In this document: piece after piece, positions 23,505-33,809 of the stretch
Layout: each line of letters opens with the position of its first letter
How positions within the stretch are numbered: position 1 is the first letter of the stretch
Origin: Cuniculiplasma sp052315415
GTDB lineage: Archaea > Thermoplasmatota > Thermoplasmata > Thermoplasmatales > Thermoplasmataceae
Length of the DNA stretch: 64,000 nucleotides
Reading direction: 5' to 3'
Assembly (NCBI GenBank): GCA_052315415.1
Contig: JBLSDH010000005.1
Coordinates: forward strand, 1 to 64,000
Made by a program: the position numbers and the translations under genes
Notes under the pieces: model-generated
Told to the model about the DNA's origin: nothing
Databases searched by the model: none
Seen by the model: the letters and a program-made list of their open reading frames with translations, nothing else

Positions 23505-24500
23505 ATGAGAATAGAGGGAAGGTTTTTCGTTGACGGTGAATTTTTAGAAGGTTATGTGGATTCTTCCAGCCTGAGATTCATTGAATCCTCTCAGTCAAGA
23601 GATAATGTTTTCATATTTCCATTTCCTGTAAATTCACACACTCACATAGGTGATTCATTTGTAAATGAAGAGCCATTTGGAACGCTTGAAGAGATAGTTG
23701 GTCCTGGAGGTTTTAAATTCAAGCAGTTTGCCAGCGTGAAACAGGAAACAATAACAGAATACATGATAAATTCAGCAAGATTTATGCTGAATAGATACAC
23801 GGATACATTCATTGATTTTAGAGAGGCTGGCCCTAACTTGATTGAACAGATAGAATCTGTAAAAAAAATTGCCCCTGATGGTATAATCCTTGGGAGACCT
23901 GCCGATTCAGAGGAGTTTCAGACAATGAAAAATTACATTGAGGGGGTTAATTTTAGTGCGGTTTCAGATATAGACATGGAAAAATCCATAGAGATTTCAA
24001 GTGAGGCAAAAAAGGTTGGTAAGATAGTCGCAACCCACTTCAGCGAAAAAAAGAAAGAACCAGTTGAAAAGCTTTCAGAATTGAACCCAGACCTCGTTGT
24101 TCACTGTACTGCTCTCCAGAAAAATGAACTTAATGATCTGAAGGAGGTTTGCAGGAACATTGCAATAACACCAAGATCAAATTTTTTCCATGGGATATAC
24201 GCTGATTATTCTATTTTTTTTAATGAATCCATTAATTTAATGCTTGGAACGGATAATGTTATGACTGCTGAACCCGATATTTTTACAGAAATGGAATTTC
24301 TTTATCGCATTTCAAGGAATAGAAATAGAATATCCCCAGAGGATATTCTTAAAATTGCCTTTTCAAACCCATATAAATTCCTTTATGGTAGAAGAGAAAA
24401 ATGGAAAAGACTACTCATTGTGGAAGACGCAAGATTTTCCCCTTATAGGATGGTAACGTCATTCCATGCTATGAAAAAAATTAGTTCAGCTGTACTTTAA
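23505..24500 (+). CDS. Metal-dependent amidohydrolase
   Basis: A 331-residue amidohydrolase-superfamily enzyme. Metal ligands appear in order: NSHTHIGD (HxH), ATHFSEKK, VHCTAL and LGTDNVMTAEPD. It resembles the cytosine-deaminase/chlorohydrolase branch (COG0402-like), but substrate is unknown. Its ATG immediately follows the rtcB stop, so the two are translated from one message. A nucleotide- or RNA-related substrate would fit the neighbour but is only a guess. Confidence 0.75.
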   Translation: MRIEGRFFVDGEFLEGYVDSSSLRFIESSQSRDNVFIFPFPVNSHTHIGDSFVNEEPFGTLEEIVGPGGFKFKQFASVKQETITEYMINSARFMLNRYTDTFIDFREAGPNLIEQIESVKKIAPDGIILGRPADSEEFQTMKNYIEGVNFSAVSDIDMEKSIEISSEAKKVGKIVATHFSEKKKEPVEKLSELNPDLVVHCTALQKNELNDLKEVCRNIAITPRSNFFHGIYADYSIFFNESINLMLGTDNVMTAEPDIFTEMEFLYRISRNRNRISPEDILKIAFSNPYKFLYGRREKWKRLLIVEDARFSPYRMVTSFHAMKKISSAVL

Positions 24501-24561
24501 TCTTTTTAGAAGAGAATGTTTATATTAGAGGGTTTATTTAGCGAAACAGAGGAAGATAATA

Positions 24562-27558
24562 TTGATCAGTAGTAAGGCAATGTCTGCAATTCTTGTGGCT
24601 ATGTTTTTAGCTATGATGGCAAGCGCTGCAGTGGGAGCGTCTGGAGCTCCACCATCCTCGCAAGTGTCTGTTAGCGAATATTTGTTGCAGGGTGGAAATC
24701 AAATAGGATTTTTAGCAAATCCAATAGTGTATGTAAATTCCACGGTTGGTTCATTTTCAGTTAGCCCTTCAGGAAATCCCGGAACACTGACACTAACATA
24801 TGGAACTTACAATTTCACAGTGATGCCAGACCGTACAAGTATACAAGGTAATGTTTACCTGACTAACAAGTATAGTGAAATTGTTAACATAAATCAAGAG
24901 TATCAGACAGTGGAGATAAACATTACAGCAATATCAACAGTTTATGGAAGTGTAAGTGTTTCTGGATTAAATGGACAGAATGTGACTGTACAGTTTTCAA
25001 CAACAGAAGGTTATGTATTCAAAACAGCTTCACTGACAAGTGAGCCCGGGGTCATATCATCAAACATAATAGACAGTCATTTTCCAAACACAGAATTCTT
25101 TATGGCAAACATAATATATAATGGAAATACAGCAGACGGAGTTCAGGCATTTGAGCTTGCGCTTGATTCCAGTGGAGCCGCAACCATATACCTGGGAACT
25201 AATGTTGTGGATTATTTTGGAACAGTTATTAATAAAACATCTGGTACCCCAGTTTCAAGTTTTTCAATAGATGAAGTTAATGTTTCTAAGGATTATTCTT
25301 ATTCAAAAGTCACGTTCTCTAATGGCATATTTTCAATTGATGCATATAAAAATATAAGCTTGTATGCAGTTGCAAATGGATATGAGCCTATGTTGCTCAA
25401 CAGAACTGTTCATACTTACGATATGGTATCAACAGTATCCTCAATAGCAACAAAATACAATCTTTCCAAAAATCTCAAATATGCAAACGAGACAATTATT
25501 TACAATCTCTCTTATACCGCAATTCCAGATGTATCATACAGTTATCTTCCAACACTTTCTCTTCAGATTAATGCAATAAATAAATCATCTACAATTGAAA
25601 ATTTCACTGAAATTTTTGAAGAACAGGTTTTGAATTCACTTCCTAACAATACATATTTCAATTTCCAGGTGAATTCATCCTATTATTCAGTCAACAAATC
25701 AAGTGAGAGTGCAATTAAAATTAAATATAACAGTACAAATTTGATGGCAGAATTTTCTGTCTCATATTATAACATGAATATGAGTTCAAAAGACTACAGA
25801 AATGCCACAATGGACATATTTGCAAGAGGATACAGTTACACTCCTGGAAAAATACTGTATCCAATTTATGTTGCATATAATAATTCAACTTATTCAGTTA
25901 AAAGTGCAACTTCTTCTGTAACATTCGGCAATCCATTTGAAATATATCCTGTTTCAAAGTCAACGGACGTTAAAGTAACATTGGCACCCGGACAGAAACC
26001 TTATTTTGTTATTTCTAAAATTATGGAGTACTACAAGGGATTAATGACCTCTAATACAGTGTTGAACAGTTCATCAAAGAATCCAATCATAATAGCACCA
26101 TACAACTACAATTTCAGTTTAAATGTAAGCAATGCATTTTACAATCCTGTTACAGGGCAATTTGAATACAATCTTCCTGGAGATATGTTCTCGTGGAATG
26201 TCAGTGGTACCATGTATTCAGGATATAATATAACACTGAACCTTACTAAATCAACTGTTGTCACTGTAACTGGTAGAAGTTCCTCTGGCTACTATAATTC
26301 CTCAAACATTTTAATATACGTTTTGAACAGTTCATATGCCCCGTTCATAAATATGAGTTACTCTGTTAACGGAAAAGAAAAATATCTGAACAGCACAGTC
26401 ACATCAACAGGAAAGGCACAGATATATGTTATGCAAAATCAGGCTGTGACATTCGATGCAACAGCAAGTTCACTTAATGTTACGATTAACTCTGTGAAAT
26501 ATTCAATTTCACTTTATTACTTGTGGGATTTCCCAACATTCAGCACATCAGGGGGAACCGCAACATACAGTTTCACCACTCCATCTTTTGTTGATCCAAA
26601 CCAGAGTTTCTATCTCAATGTGTCAAGTGCCGGAAACACTAAAACCTCATTGAAGGTCAGTGTGATTGTAAACGACACAACATTACCTGTACCAACGCAG
26701 ACCTTAATGTACAATGGAAAGAACACATCTACTATAACTGTTGGGTCACCGGATGTAATTACAGCCAATTACACCACTGATTCATATTATCCTGTTTCAA
26801 AATTGACATTCAACTGGTCATTCCAGTACTCCAATGGAACTGCATTACCATCAGGAAGTTATTCTGTAATATCGTATAACGTGTCCGACATAAACTATAC
26901 AAAATCAAACTGGGTGATGGTAACATTCTTCACATTAAATCCAGTAACCGTATCCCTTAAGGTTACAGATCCATCAAATCTGAGCGCATACAGCAATGTA
27001 TCTTACAAATACTCATATAACGGGCCTCAACTGAAGATAAGTGCCCTGTACTTTACGGGATCTGTAGCACAGGGTGTTTCATCATCACTGCACGTAAATG
27101 TTACCAACATAGGAAATTCAACAGCAACCGGAATTAGTATACTTATTTTCGATGGTTCTTCACTTCTTGTGAATGACACCTTTGTTTCTGCCACACTCAC
27201 AAAGAATCAGACAAAGACATTCAACATAACTGTAAACATGCCAAATTCTGGTTCACAGGTATTAAAAGCAGAGGCATTCACATCAACCCAGCCACTTTAC
27301 ATTCAGGATCAGAATTCTCTTTCAAAGACAATAAGTGTTGGAGTAAATCCTTACAGAATACCTATAGTTATTGCTGTGATTGTCTTAATAATAGTTGTAA
27401 TAGCTCTGGTTTATTACAGATACTCAACAGGCAGATTCCCATTGATTTCAAGAAAACAAACTCAACAGAGTCAGACTATGCCAGTTCAACAACAAAAGAA
27501 GCAGGACACTGTGCAGAAGTCTGATAATCAGGGAAATAAAAACAATAAAAAGAATTAA
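24562..27558 (+). CDS. Large cell-surface protein with C-terminal membrane anchor
   Basis: A 998-residue secreted protein. The start is TTG 24562, with GAGGAAG about 8 nt upstream. Residues 7-28 form a signal peptide (SAILVAMFLAMMASAAVG). The long ectodomain is Ser/Thr/Asn/Tyr-rich with dozens of N-x-S/T sequons. A PKD-like stretch (VTFDATAS...YYLWDFP) is at about 640-690 and a CARDB-like domain (SLHVNVTNIGNSTATGISI) at about 840-915. A single membrane helix (IPIVIAVIVLIIVVIALVYY) near 940 is followed by a Gln/Lys/Asn-rich tail of about 50 residues. It could be an S-layer or adhesion protein; its size and isolation, with its own TATA box (TTTATATTA near 24520), suit an abundant envelope protein. 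Confidence 0.75.
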   Translation: MISSKAMSAILVAMFLAMMASAAVGASGAPPSSQVSVSEYLLQGGNQIGFLANPIVYVNSTVGSFSVSPSGNPGTLTLTYGTYNFTVMPDRTSIQGNVYLTNKYSEIVNINQEYQTVEINITAISTVYGSVSVSGLNGQNVTVQFSTTEGYVFKTASLTSEPGVISSNIIDSHFPNTEFFMANIIYNGNTADGVQAFELALDSSGAATIYLGTNVVDYFGTVINKTSGTPVSSFSIDEVNVSKDYSYSKVTFSNGIFSIDAYKNISLYAVANGYEPMLLNRTVHTYDMVSTVSSIATKYNLSKNLKYANETIIYNLSYTAIPDVSYSYLPTLSLQINAINKSSTIENFTEIFEEQVLNSLPNNTYFNFQVNSSYYSVNKSSESAIKIKYNSTNLMAEFSVSYYNMNMSSKDYRNATMDIFARGYSYTPGKILYPIYVAYNNSTYSVKSATSSVTFGNPFEIYPVSKSTDVKVTLAPGQKPYFVISKIMEYYKGLMTSNTVLNSSSKNPIIIAPYNYNFSLNVSNAFYNPVTGQFEYNLPGDMFSWNVSGTMYSGYNITLNLTKSTVVTVTGRSSSGYYNSSNILIYVLNSSYAPFINMSYSVNGKEKYLNSTVTSTGKAQIYVMQNQAVTFDATASSLNVTINSVKYSISLYYLWDFPTFSTSGGTATYSFTTPSFVDPNQSFYLNVSSAGNTKTSLKVSVIVNDTTLPVPTQTLMYNGKNTSTITVGSPDVITANYTTDSYYPVSKLTFNWSFQYSNGTALPSGSYSVISYNVSDINYTKSNWVMVTFFTLNPVTVSLKVTDPSNLSAYSNVSYKYSYNGPQLKISALYFTGSVAQGVSSSLHVNVTNIGNSTATGISILIFDGSSLLVNDTFVSATLTKNQTKTFNITVNMPNSGSQVLKAEAFTSTQPLYIQDQNSLSKTISVGVNPYRIPIVIAVIVLIIVVIALVYYRYSTGRFPLISRKQTQQSQTMPVQQQKKQDTVQKSDNQGNKNNKKN

Positions 27559-27569
27559 AAATTAAATTT

Positions 27570-29210
27570 TTACATTTTGTTTACTTTTTCTAGACCCAGT
27601 GTTTTTATGGCATCATTCATTATTATGCTATAAATTCTTGTTAATGCAAGTCTTCTCCCCTCAATTCCATTTTTCTCTCCCAATACCCTGCAATTTTCAT
27701 AAAATACAGTAAATTTAGTTGCAAGTTCATAACAAAAATTTGCGAGAATGTCTGGTCTAAACATTTTGAAACTTTCCATTAGAATAAAAGGGTACCTGTA
27801 CAGATTGACAAGGAGATCCTTTTCCTCCCTCCTGAAATCATCAAAGGTATGATTATTAATTGAAGATTCTTTGGAAAGGATGGAATTTGCCCTTGTTAAG
27901 GAATACAGTATGAATGGCGCTGAATTACCTTTAAAATCCAATGCCTTATCCCAGTCAAATGTTATGGTCTTACTTGCATTTATTCTTACCATGTCGTACC
28001 TTAACGATGATCTTGCAATATTTTCCACAATTGAATTGTCAGGATTTTCATCACCTCGTTCCACCATTATATTTTTCAATCTCTCTATCATTTTATTGTA
28101 AACATCCTTCAATGCGATGGCATTACCCTTTCTGGTAGACATTTTCCCTTCAGGAAGATTTACATATCCATAGAACACAAAATCTAGCTCATTAGGATAT
28201 TTCATTAAATCACTTAGTATATATCTCATTATTTTTCCATGTTCCTTGTGATCCTCCCCAAGTACAACCACGCACCTGTCATAATTTGAGAATTTGTACA
28301 TGTGGTATGCAACATCCCTTGTCACATAAAGGCTTGTACCATTTGATCTTCTCAGGTATATTTTTCTCACTCCAGGCACATCTATATACATGGCATTTCC
28401 ATCCTCTTTCAGTTCGTCTTTTAGCATCTCAAGAACTCTTTCTGTCTCTCCTGATGTTATGAATTCGGATTCCCAGTTATACTCATCAATTTTTATACCT
28501 ATTTTACTAAGATCTATGTTTATGTCATCAAGCATTATTTGACATAATTCTCTTATTTTTCCAATAATCTCAACATCTCCGTTTTCATATCTCTCCATGA
28601 TCTGTTCTGCTTCTTTCTCACTACCTGTTTTCTCGAAGTAATCATATATTTTCCTGTATCCATCAAGAAGTATTTCTGGGGTTGGTTTTTCACCCTTGTG
28701 AAATTTCTCATAACCCAGATATAGTGAAACAACCTGTTTGCCTGAATCGTTGACATAATACTGTGAGGTGACTCTGTACCCAATTCTGTCAATAATCCGT
28801 ACAATGGTATCTCCAATAATTGAATTTCTCACCCTCCCCATGTGAATGGGGCCCGTTGGGTTTATGCTGGTATGCTCAACAGAATATCTTTCAGGGTCCT
28901 GGAAAACTTCAGGATAAAGTCCTTTTTCAATTGCCCCCTCATACAGATAATTGAAAAGAACACTCCCGTCCAGCTCAATATTTAAATAATTTTTTTCTAA
29001 ATTTGCCTCTTCGATCCAGTTAAAATTTTTTAATTTTTCCATGTATATTTTGATCTCTTCCTGAAAATTTTTCCTGTCAGCCAGTCTGAACGTTTTTATT
29101 GCAATATCAGTATGACCAGTATTATCGAATTCAATATCACCAATGGTAAGGTCAAATATTCCATCTGAAAGTTTGACCAACTTTTCCTTTATATTTTCAA
29201 ACAGGAGCAT
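27570..29210 (-). CDS. argS: Arginyl-tRNA synthetase
   Basis: Class I aminoacyl-tRNA synthetase of 546 residues. EHTSINPTGPIHMGRVRNS carries the HIGH-equivalent, EDHKEHGKIMRYIL the DHK segment, and GKMSTRKGNAIALKD the KMSKS-equivalent. The C-terminal DALR anticodon-binding domain (residues about 440-546) ends in ALTRIYSIIMNDAIKTLGL. It is the last gene of the aro run, 30 bp after aroA. Confidence 0.95.
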   Translation of the reverse strand: MLLFENIKEKLVKLSDGIFDLTIGDIEFDNTGHTDIAIKTFRLADRKNFQEEIKIYMEKLKNFNWIEEANLEKNYLNIELDGSVLFNYLYEGAIEKGLYPEVFQDPERYSVEHTSINPTGPIHMGRVRNSIIGDTIVRIIDRIGYRVTSQYYVNDSGKQVVSLYLGYEKFHKGEKPTPEILLDGYRKIYDYFEKTGSEKEAEQIMERYENGDVEIIGKIRELCQIMLDDINIDLSKIGIKIDEYNWESEFITSGETERVLEMLKDELKEDGNAMYIDVPGVRKIYLRRSNGTSLYVTRDVAYHMYKFSNYDRCVVVLGEDHKEHGKIMRYILSDLMKYPNELDFVFYGYVNLPEGKMSTRKGNAIALKDVYNKMIERLKNIMVERGDENPDNSIVENIARSSLRYDMVRINASKTITFDWDKALDFKGNSAPFILYSLTRANSILSKESSINNHTFDDFRREEKDLLVNLYRYPFILMESFKMFRPDILANFCYELATKFTVFYENCRVLGEKNGIEGRRLALTRIYSIIMNDAIKTLGLEKVNKM

Positions 29211-29240
29211 CTCAATCTTATGGTAAATATTCCTGCTCTA

Positions 29241-30512
29241 TTAAATTTTAAAGTATTTCAAGCCAAGGACAGTCATGTCTTTTAGAAAGTCGGGGTAACT
29301 TTTTGATATACTTTCCACGCAATCTACTGTGCCACCTTTTGAAAGTAATGATGCAGCGATAGTTTGCATCATAGAAATTCTGTGGTCAGATGCACAGTCA
29401 AAAATGGCACTTTCCTTCAGTTCTCCTCTTTCAAATGATAAGATTCCTCTATTAATTGTATGTTTCACTCCAATAATTTCTGCATTTTTTTCTATCCAGA
29501 ATTTCCTGTCACTCTCCTTTCCCTTTAGATATTCTGAATTCTCAACATTTACCAACTTTTTATTGACAGTACTTAAAAGAACCATTGGAGGTACAAGGTC
29601 CGGATTTAACTTGGCATCAATTCTATACTCTTTAAAAGAATCATTTTGGAGAGGTTGAACAAAAATTGACCCATTCTGCCTCCTTTCCAAGTTCTCATTT
29701 ACAAAATCAATTATGGCCCTGTCAGGTTGTTTGCTATTTAGATTCAATTCATTTATCAATATGCCATTTTTTGAATTTATAAGTGCCGAAGAAATAATAA
29801 ATGATGCCGATGAAAAATCTCTCTCAAGTTTAATATTTTTTTTAATTCCATGGATTGGCCTTTCAATAATGAATTCCTCATCTAACTTTGAAATTTTACC
29901 TCCAAATTCCTCAATTATATTAATGGTAAGATCAACATAACCTGAAACAGGCACATGTTTGTTAATTTTAACAAAATTTCCTGAATTTCCGAATATTGCT
30001 TGCATCATGAGTATCCCGGATAAAAACTGAGAACTTTTTTCATAGTTTATAAAAGACACTTCAGGAATTCTGAAATTTGAGCCATCAATTATTATCATGT
30101 TATTTTCAATGTTCACAATAGACCCGAATTTCCTCAAAAAGCTAAACATATCATCAAGAGGCCTCTGAAGTAGTCTTCCAGATGAGAGTATTTTTGCTCG
30201 CATCTTTTTCCCGGCAATTAAAGGCAATATTAGCCTTAGAAGCGTACCGGATTCACCAACGTCTATAACAGCATCATTTGAATTCAAATTACCTTTTATA
30301 TTTAGAAATCCACCTTCATGCTGAATCTCACCGCCCATTTTATTAATGGAGTCTAAGGCATGTTTCTCATCATCTGACATATTCCACTCTTTTATACTCA
30401 CACATGATTCTGTGAGCCCTGCAATCAAAAGGACTCTTTGAGAATAACTTTTGCTGACTGGAGCTATAACTTCTCCATCAAAGTCAGATTTTAAAACCTT
30501 TATGGCAACCAT
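29241..30512 (-). CDS. aroA: 5-enolpyruvylshikimate-3-phosphate synthase
   Basis: Sixth step of the shikimate pathway. The 423-residue protein begins APVSKSYSQRVLLIAGL (substrate-binding Lys-Ser), has VGESGTLLRLILPL (variant of the GNAGTA motif) and a C-terminal DHRISMMQTIAASLL. It overlaps the shikimate kinase gene by 13 bp. Confidence 0.95.
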   Translation of the reverse strand: MVAIKVLKSDFDGEVIAPVSKSYSQRVLLIAGLTESCVSIKEWNMSDDEKHALDSINKMGGEIQHEGGFLNIKGNLNSNDAVIDVGESGTLLRLILPLIAGKKMRAKILSSGRLLQRPLDDMFSFLRKFGSIVNIENNMIIIDGSNFRIPEVSFINYEKSSQFLSGILMMQAIFGNSGNFVKINKHVPVSGYVDLTINIIEEFGGKISKLDEEFIIERPIHGIKKNIKLERDFSSASFIISSALINSKNGILINELNLNSKQPDRAIIDFVNENLERRQNGSIFVQPLQNDSFKEYRIDAKLNPDLVPPMVLLSTVNKKLVNVENSEYLKGKESDRKFWIEKNAEIIGVKHTINRGILSFERGELKESAIFDCASDHRISMMQTIAASLLSKGGTVDCVESISKSYPDFLKDMTVLGLKYFKI

Positions 30513-31297
30513 TCAAATCCCCTGTTATTTAAAATAGTTTTATAAACAGTGAAGCCCATTTTTAAAAACAGTCTGTGATCATTTTCCATTTTTCCAGAAT
30601 CATCATAAATTAGGAACAAGGACGGCCCTCTTCCATTTATTCCAAGATAATTTGCAGAACTGTTTTTCACTATGTTTTCTGGTATTTTGAATCCACTAAT
30701 TTTGGAAAGAAGAAAACCATTTTTAACTGCAATTTCAAGAAAATTTTTTTCATTTATTTCATATGGATCTGGAAAGAGGTCCCTAATCGTTGAAAAATCA
30801 TTATCACCGAATTTTTTACTTGAAATCTCACCGGAAAATGAAATAATAATTGCGTAAAGAGGAGGAACATCCAATCGCTTTATTAGTTTCCTCTCTTTGT
30901 TATCGCATATTGTAAGTCCACCCAACAATGAAGCAGCCAGATCATCGGTGGCACCTGTGGCCGATAAGCCAAGTTTAATTGAGATCTCACTACCAATTTT
31001 GAGAATGTCATCCATTTTTATCTCAATGTTATTTGTTAAAATATTGAGCATTAAGGCACCCCCAACAATTGCACTTGAACTCTTAAGACCCTGCATTTGT
31101 GGTATTTCCTGAATAACTCTGAAATGAATCTGATCTCCCCCGGTAAATTCTGAGATCAACTGTGAAATATGATCTGTCTCTTTCACAATTTTATTTGTAC
31201 TTTCGATGCACATCTGCATTTTTGTTGCAACTGCTGAACCTCTGCCTGTAGCAAATGCACTCAGAACGGAAATGCCGGAATTGGTATATATTTTCAT
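30500..31297 (-). CDS. aroK: Shikimate kinase, archaeal GHMP type
   Basis: Phosphorylates shikimate. The 265-residue protein is a GHMP-superfamily kinase, unrelated to bacterial AroK: ATP-binding QMQGLKSSSAIVGGAL in the middle, and an N-terminal FATGRGSAVAT. Its location between aroE and aroA confirms the assignment over homoserine kinase. It overlaps aroE by 4 bp and aroA by 13 bp. Confidence 0.92.
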   Translation of the reverse strand: MKIYTNSGISVLSAFATGRGSAVATKMQMCIESTNKIVKETDHISQLISEFTGGDQIHFRVIQEIPQMQGLKSSSAIVGGALMLNILTNNIEIKMDDILKIGSEISIKLGLSATGATDDLAASLLGGLTICDNKERKLIKRLDVPPLYAIIISFSGEISSKKFGDNDFSTIRDLFPDPYEINEKNFLEIAVKNGFLLSKISGFKIPENIVKNSSANYLGINGRGPSLFLIYDDSGKMENDHRLFLKMGFTVYKTILNNRGFEWLP

Positions 31298-32094
31298 TTT
31301 AAATCAAAATGTTCAATTGTTTCCTTGATTGCATTCTCAAAAATATTTAATTTGCAATAATCCTGAAAGAAAACCCTATATGTTTCATATGCCTGTTCAA
31401 AAAACATCAGTCTCCCATTATAAATTTTTTTGCCATATTTTTCTCCCATTCTAAGCAATTTTGTTCTCTCCCTCTGATAAGTCAGATCTATTATATGTGA
31501 AGAGTTTATAATTAAATTTTCCTTTATGGGGGGAATATCATCCTCCGTCATTCCAATGGTGGTGCAGTTAATTATTATGTCGGCATTGAAATTATCTGAA
31601 TATGAAATGTATGATCTGTCATTTTTTAGATTTTCCCGTACTGCGGGATTTCTTGTCATAATCTTTAAATTGATATTGGAAAAATTTGTAATAAGGTAAT
31701 ATTTCACTGTATCTGAAAGGTTTCCTCCGCCGAGTATCAGAATATTTTTATTGTTTACTGATAAATTATTGCTTTCAAAGGTTTTCTTCACTCCAAAGTA
31801 GTCAGTATTGAAACCATGATAGTGATCCCCAATCCTCACAATAGTGTTGACATTCCCAATGGCCCAGGCCCTCTCTTCCTTGAACCAAAGATATTTCATA
31901 ACCTCTTTTTTGAAAGGCGATGTTACATTGTAGCCATTGAAACAGTTTATTGAAGGTTTGAAATATTTACCAATATTATTTTCAGAAACGTTCATTGCGC
32001 AATAAATTTCATCCCTTCCTTCCATTTCAAATATTCTGTTAAACAGGTATTCACTCCATGATCTATATACAGGGTTTCCCAAAAGTCCGTACAT
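31294..32094 (-). CDS. aroE: Shikimate dehydrogenase
   Basis: NADPH-dependent reduction of 3-dehydroshikimate. The 266-residue protein has NVTSPFKKEVMKYLWF with the catalytic lysine, GFNTDYFGVKKTF with the catalytic aspartate, LILGGGNLSDTVKYYL nucleotide loop and INCTTIGM. The nucleotide loop is GGGN rather than the usual GAGG. One base separates it from aroB. Confidence 0.93.
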   Translation of the reverse strand: MYGLLGNPVYRSWSEYLFNRIFEMEGRDEIYCAMNVSENNIGKYFKPSINCFNGYNVTSPFKKEVMKYLWFKEERAWAIGNVNTIVRIGDHYHGFNTDYFGVKKTFESNNLSVNNKNILILGGGNLSDTVKYYLITNFSNINLKIMTRNPAVRENLKNDRSYISYSDNFNADIIINCTTIGMTEDDIPPIKENLIINSSHIIDLTYQRERTKLLRMGEKYGKKIYNGRLMFFEQAYETYRVFFQDYCKLNIFENAIKETIEHFDLK

Positions 32095-32095
32095 A

Positions 32096-33151
32096 TTAAA
32101 TCTCCAGACTCACATTGTTGAGGATATTTAAGAATTTTTCAATTCTGATGGGTTCAACCCTTGAAGTTCCTTTACCAGTAATAATAGGAAAATTTAACTT
32201 TCCTTCGTGCAATTTTTTATCATTCATAATATATCTGGCAATTTCAGATGAATTAAATTTTTCTGAAAAGTTTAGTTGAATTTCAAAACTTTTCAATATG
32301 TTTTTTAACCTTTTTTCCACATCAAAGTCAGTAAGTTTCAAGTTAAGAGCAATTCTATTTTCTATTATTGTTCCATAAATCACCGCGATTCCATGTTTAA
32401 TTCTGTTCTCCGTTACTGCCTCAACCGCATGGCCAATTGTATGTCCTATGTTAAGCACCTCCCTAATATGTTCTCTCTCAAAGGGATCCTTCATGCAAAT
32501 ACTCATCTTTGCATCCACATTTTCCATTATTATATTCCCAAGATAGTCCTGATTTTTATATGATTGAACATCTTTCTTCATCAGTATATCAATAATTTTA
32601 TAATTTAAGGAGAATCCATGCTTTATTATTTCTCCAAGTCCATCTTCAAATAGATTTTTCTTACCAACAACGAAATCAATTATATCAACAATTTTTTCAG
32701 GAAATCTGAATGTTCCGATTAAATTCTTTATATTTTTGAAATTAATGCCATTTTTACCACCAATTGAACTATCTACCATTGAAAGTATTGTAGTAGGCAT
32801 CATAGAAATCCTCAATCCTCTTTTGTATATTGAGGATAAAAATCCTGCCAGATCACCTACGGTTCCGCCTCCTATTGCCACAATCTGGGCATCACGTTCA
32901 ACATTCATTTCATTAAGTTTTTCAACAACCTCTATGGCACTTTCCATGGATTTTCCATTTTCTCCATCCATAACAGTTATTATTCTATTTTCATCGAATA
33001 ATTTGTAAATAAACTTGTAGGAGTCCAGAAGTCCCTGGCTTACAATTGCATAACTGTTTGAATCAAAATTTATCTTGTCTATTTTTTCAGAATCTATTAA
33101 CATAAAATCCTCAGTAGTACCTGCAATTTCGAAAGTTTTTCTGTAGAACAT
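32096..33151 (-). CDS. aroB: 3-dehydroquinate synthase
   Basis: Second step of the classical shikimate pathway, zinc- and NAD-dependent. The 351-residue protein has AIGGGTVGDLAGFLSSIYKRG, MMPTTILSMVDSSIGGKNGIN, GLGEIIKHG and NIGHTIGHAVEA (metal ligands). Many euryarchaea replace this enzyme with the ADTH/dehydroquinate synthase II route, so its presence points to the classical pathway here. DAHP synthase, aroD and aroC are not in the window. Confidence 0.95.
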   Translation of the reverse strand: MFYRKTFEIAGTTEDFMLIDSEKIDKINFDSNSYAIVSQGLLDSYKFIYKLFDENRIITVMDGENGKSMESAIEVVEKLNEMNVERDAQIVAIGGGTVGDLAGFLSSIYKRGLRISMMPTTILSMVDSSIGGKNGINFKNIKNLIGTFRFPEKIVDIIDFVVGKKNLFEDGLGEIIKHGFSLNYKIIDILMKKDVQSYKNQDYLGNIIMENVDAKMSICMKDPFEREHIREVLNIGHTIGHAVEAVTENRIKHGIAVIYGTIIENRIALNLKLTDFDVEKRLKNILKSFEIQLNFSEKFNSSEIARYIMNDKKLHEGKLNFPIITGKGTSRVEPIRIEKFLNILNNVSLEI

Positions 33152-33162
33152 TTTTATAAGCC

Positions 33163-33804
33163 TCAGGCATTAATTTCATTTATGTATTTTAAAAAATCTA
33201 AAGGCCTGTAAAATATTTTTTCGGCACAGCTTTCCTGCAGACATCTGATACAAGGATTCCCCCATCCCGCACCAAAAGCCTTTATTCCAGCCCTTTTTGC
33301 AGCCAAAATATCGTACTGTGTATCACCAATGTATACAGTTTCATTAGGTTTAGCTCCTATCATCTTCATGCATAGAAGTATTGGTTCAGGATCAGGTTTA
33401 TGCATTTCAGTATCCTCTGCACAGACAATTGCAGAAAAGAATTCAGTTATGGAGTTTGCTCCCAGCATTTTATAAGCTGAAATCTTTTTGCTTGAAGTAA
33501 CAATGCCAAGCATATATCCATAATTGCTGAATTTTTCTATCACTTCCCTTATCCCTTCATAAAGGCCCAATTTATGCACATTATTGTTAAAGTGCTCCCT
33601 GGCAATTTTATAAGCATTTTTGCCTGCTTCTCCATATTTGTCCTCCATTATCTTGGAGACTGGTAAACCTCTCAGTTCCTTAACATTCTCATTTTCTGGA
33701 ACCTTACCAAAAACCTCTATCAAACCGTATTGAGTACAGAGAGCAGAAAACTCTTCACTGTCTATTATTGTCCCATCAAGGTCAAATAAAATATTTTTAA
33801 TCAT
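33163..33804 (-). CDS. HAD-family phosphatase (phosphoglycolate phosphatase-like)
   Basis: A 213-residue HAD hydrolase. Motif I ILFDLDGTIIDSEE, motif II GIVTSSKK, motif III CAEDTEMHKPDPEP with the lysine, motif IV YIGDTQYDILAAKRAG. The helical cap after motif I makes it a C1-type phosphatase of the Gph/PGMB group. It sits 11 bp upstream of aroB and 5 bp downstream of the radical-SAM gene, so it is part of the aro run; a role with sugar phosphates feeding that pathway is possible but unproven. Confidence 0.85.
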   Translation of the reverse strand: MIKNILFDLDGTIIDSEEFSALCTQYGLIEVFGKVPENENVKELRGLPVSKIMEDKYGEAGKNAYKIAREHFNNNVHKLGLYEGIREVIEKFSNYGYMLGIVTSSKKISAYKMLGANSITEFFSAIVCAEDTEMHKPDPEPILLCMKMIGAKPNETVYIGDTQYDILAAKRAGIKAFGAGWGNPCIRCLQESCAEKIFYRPLDFLKYINEINA

Positions 33805-33809
33805 AAATA

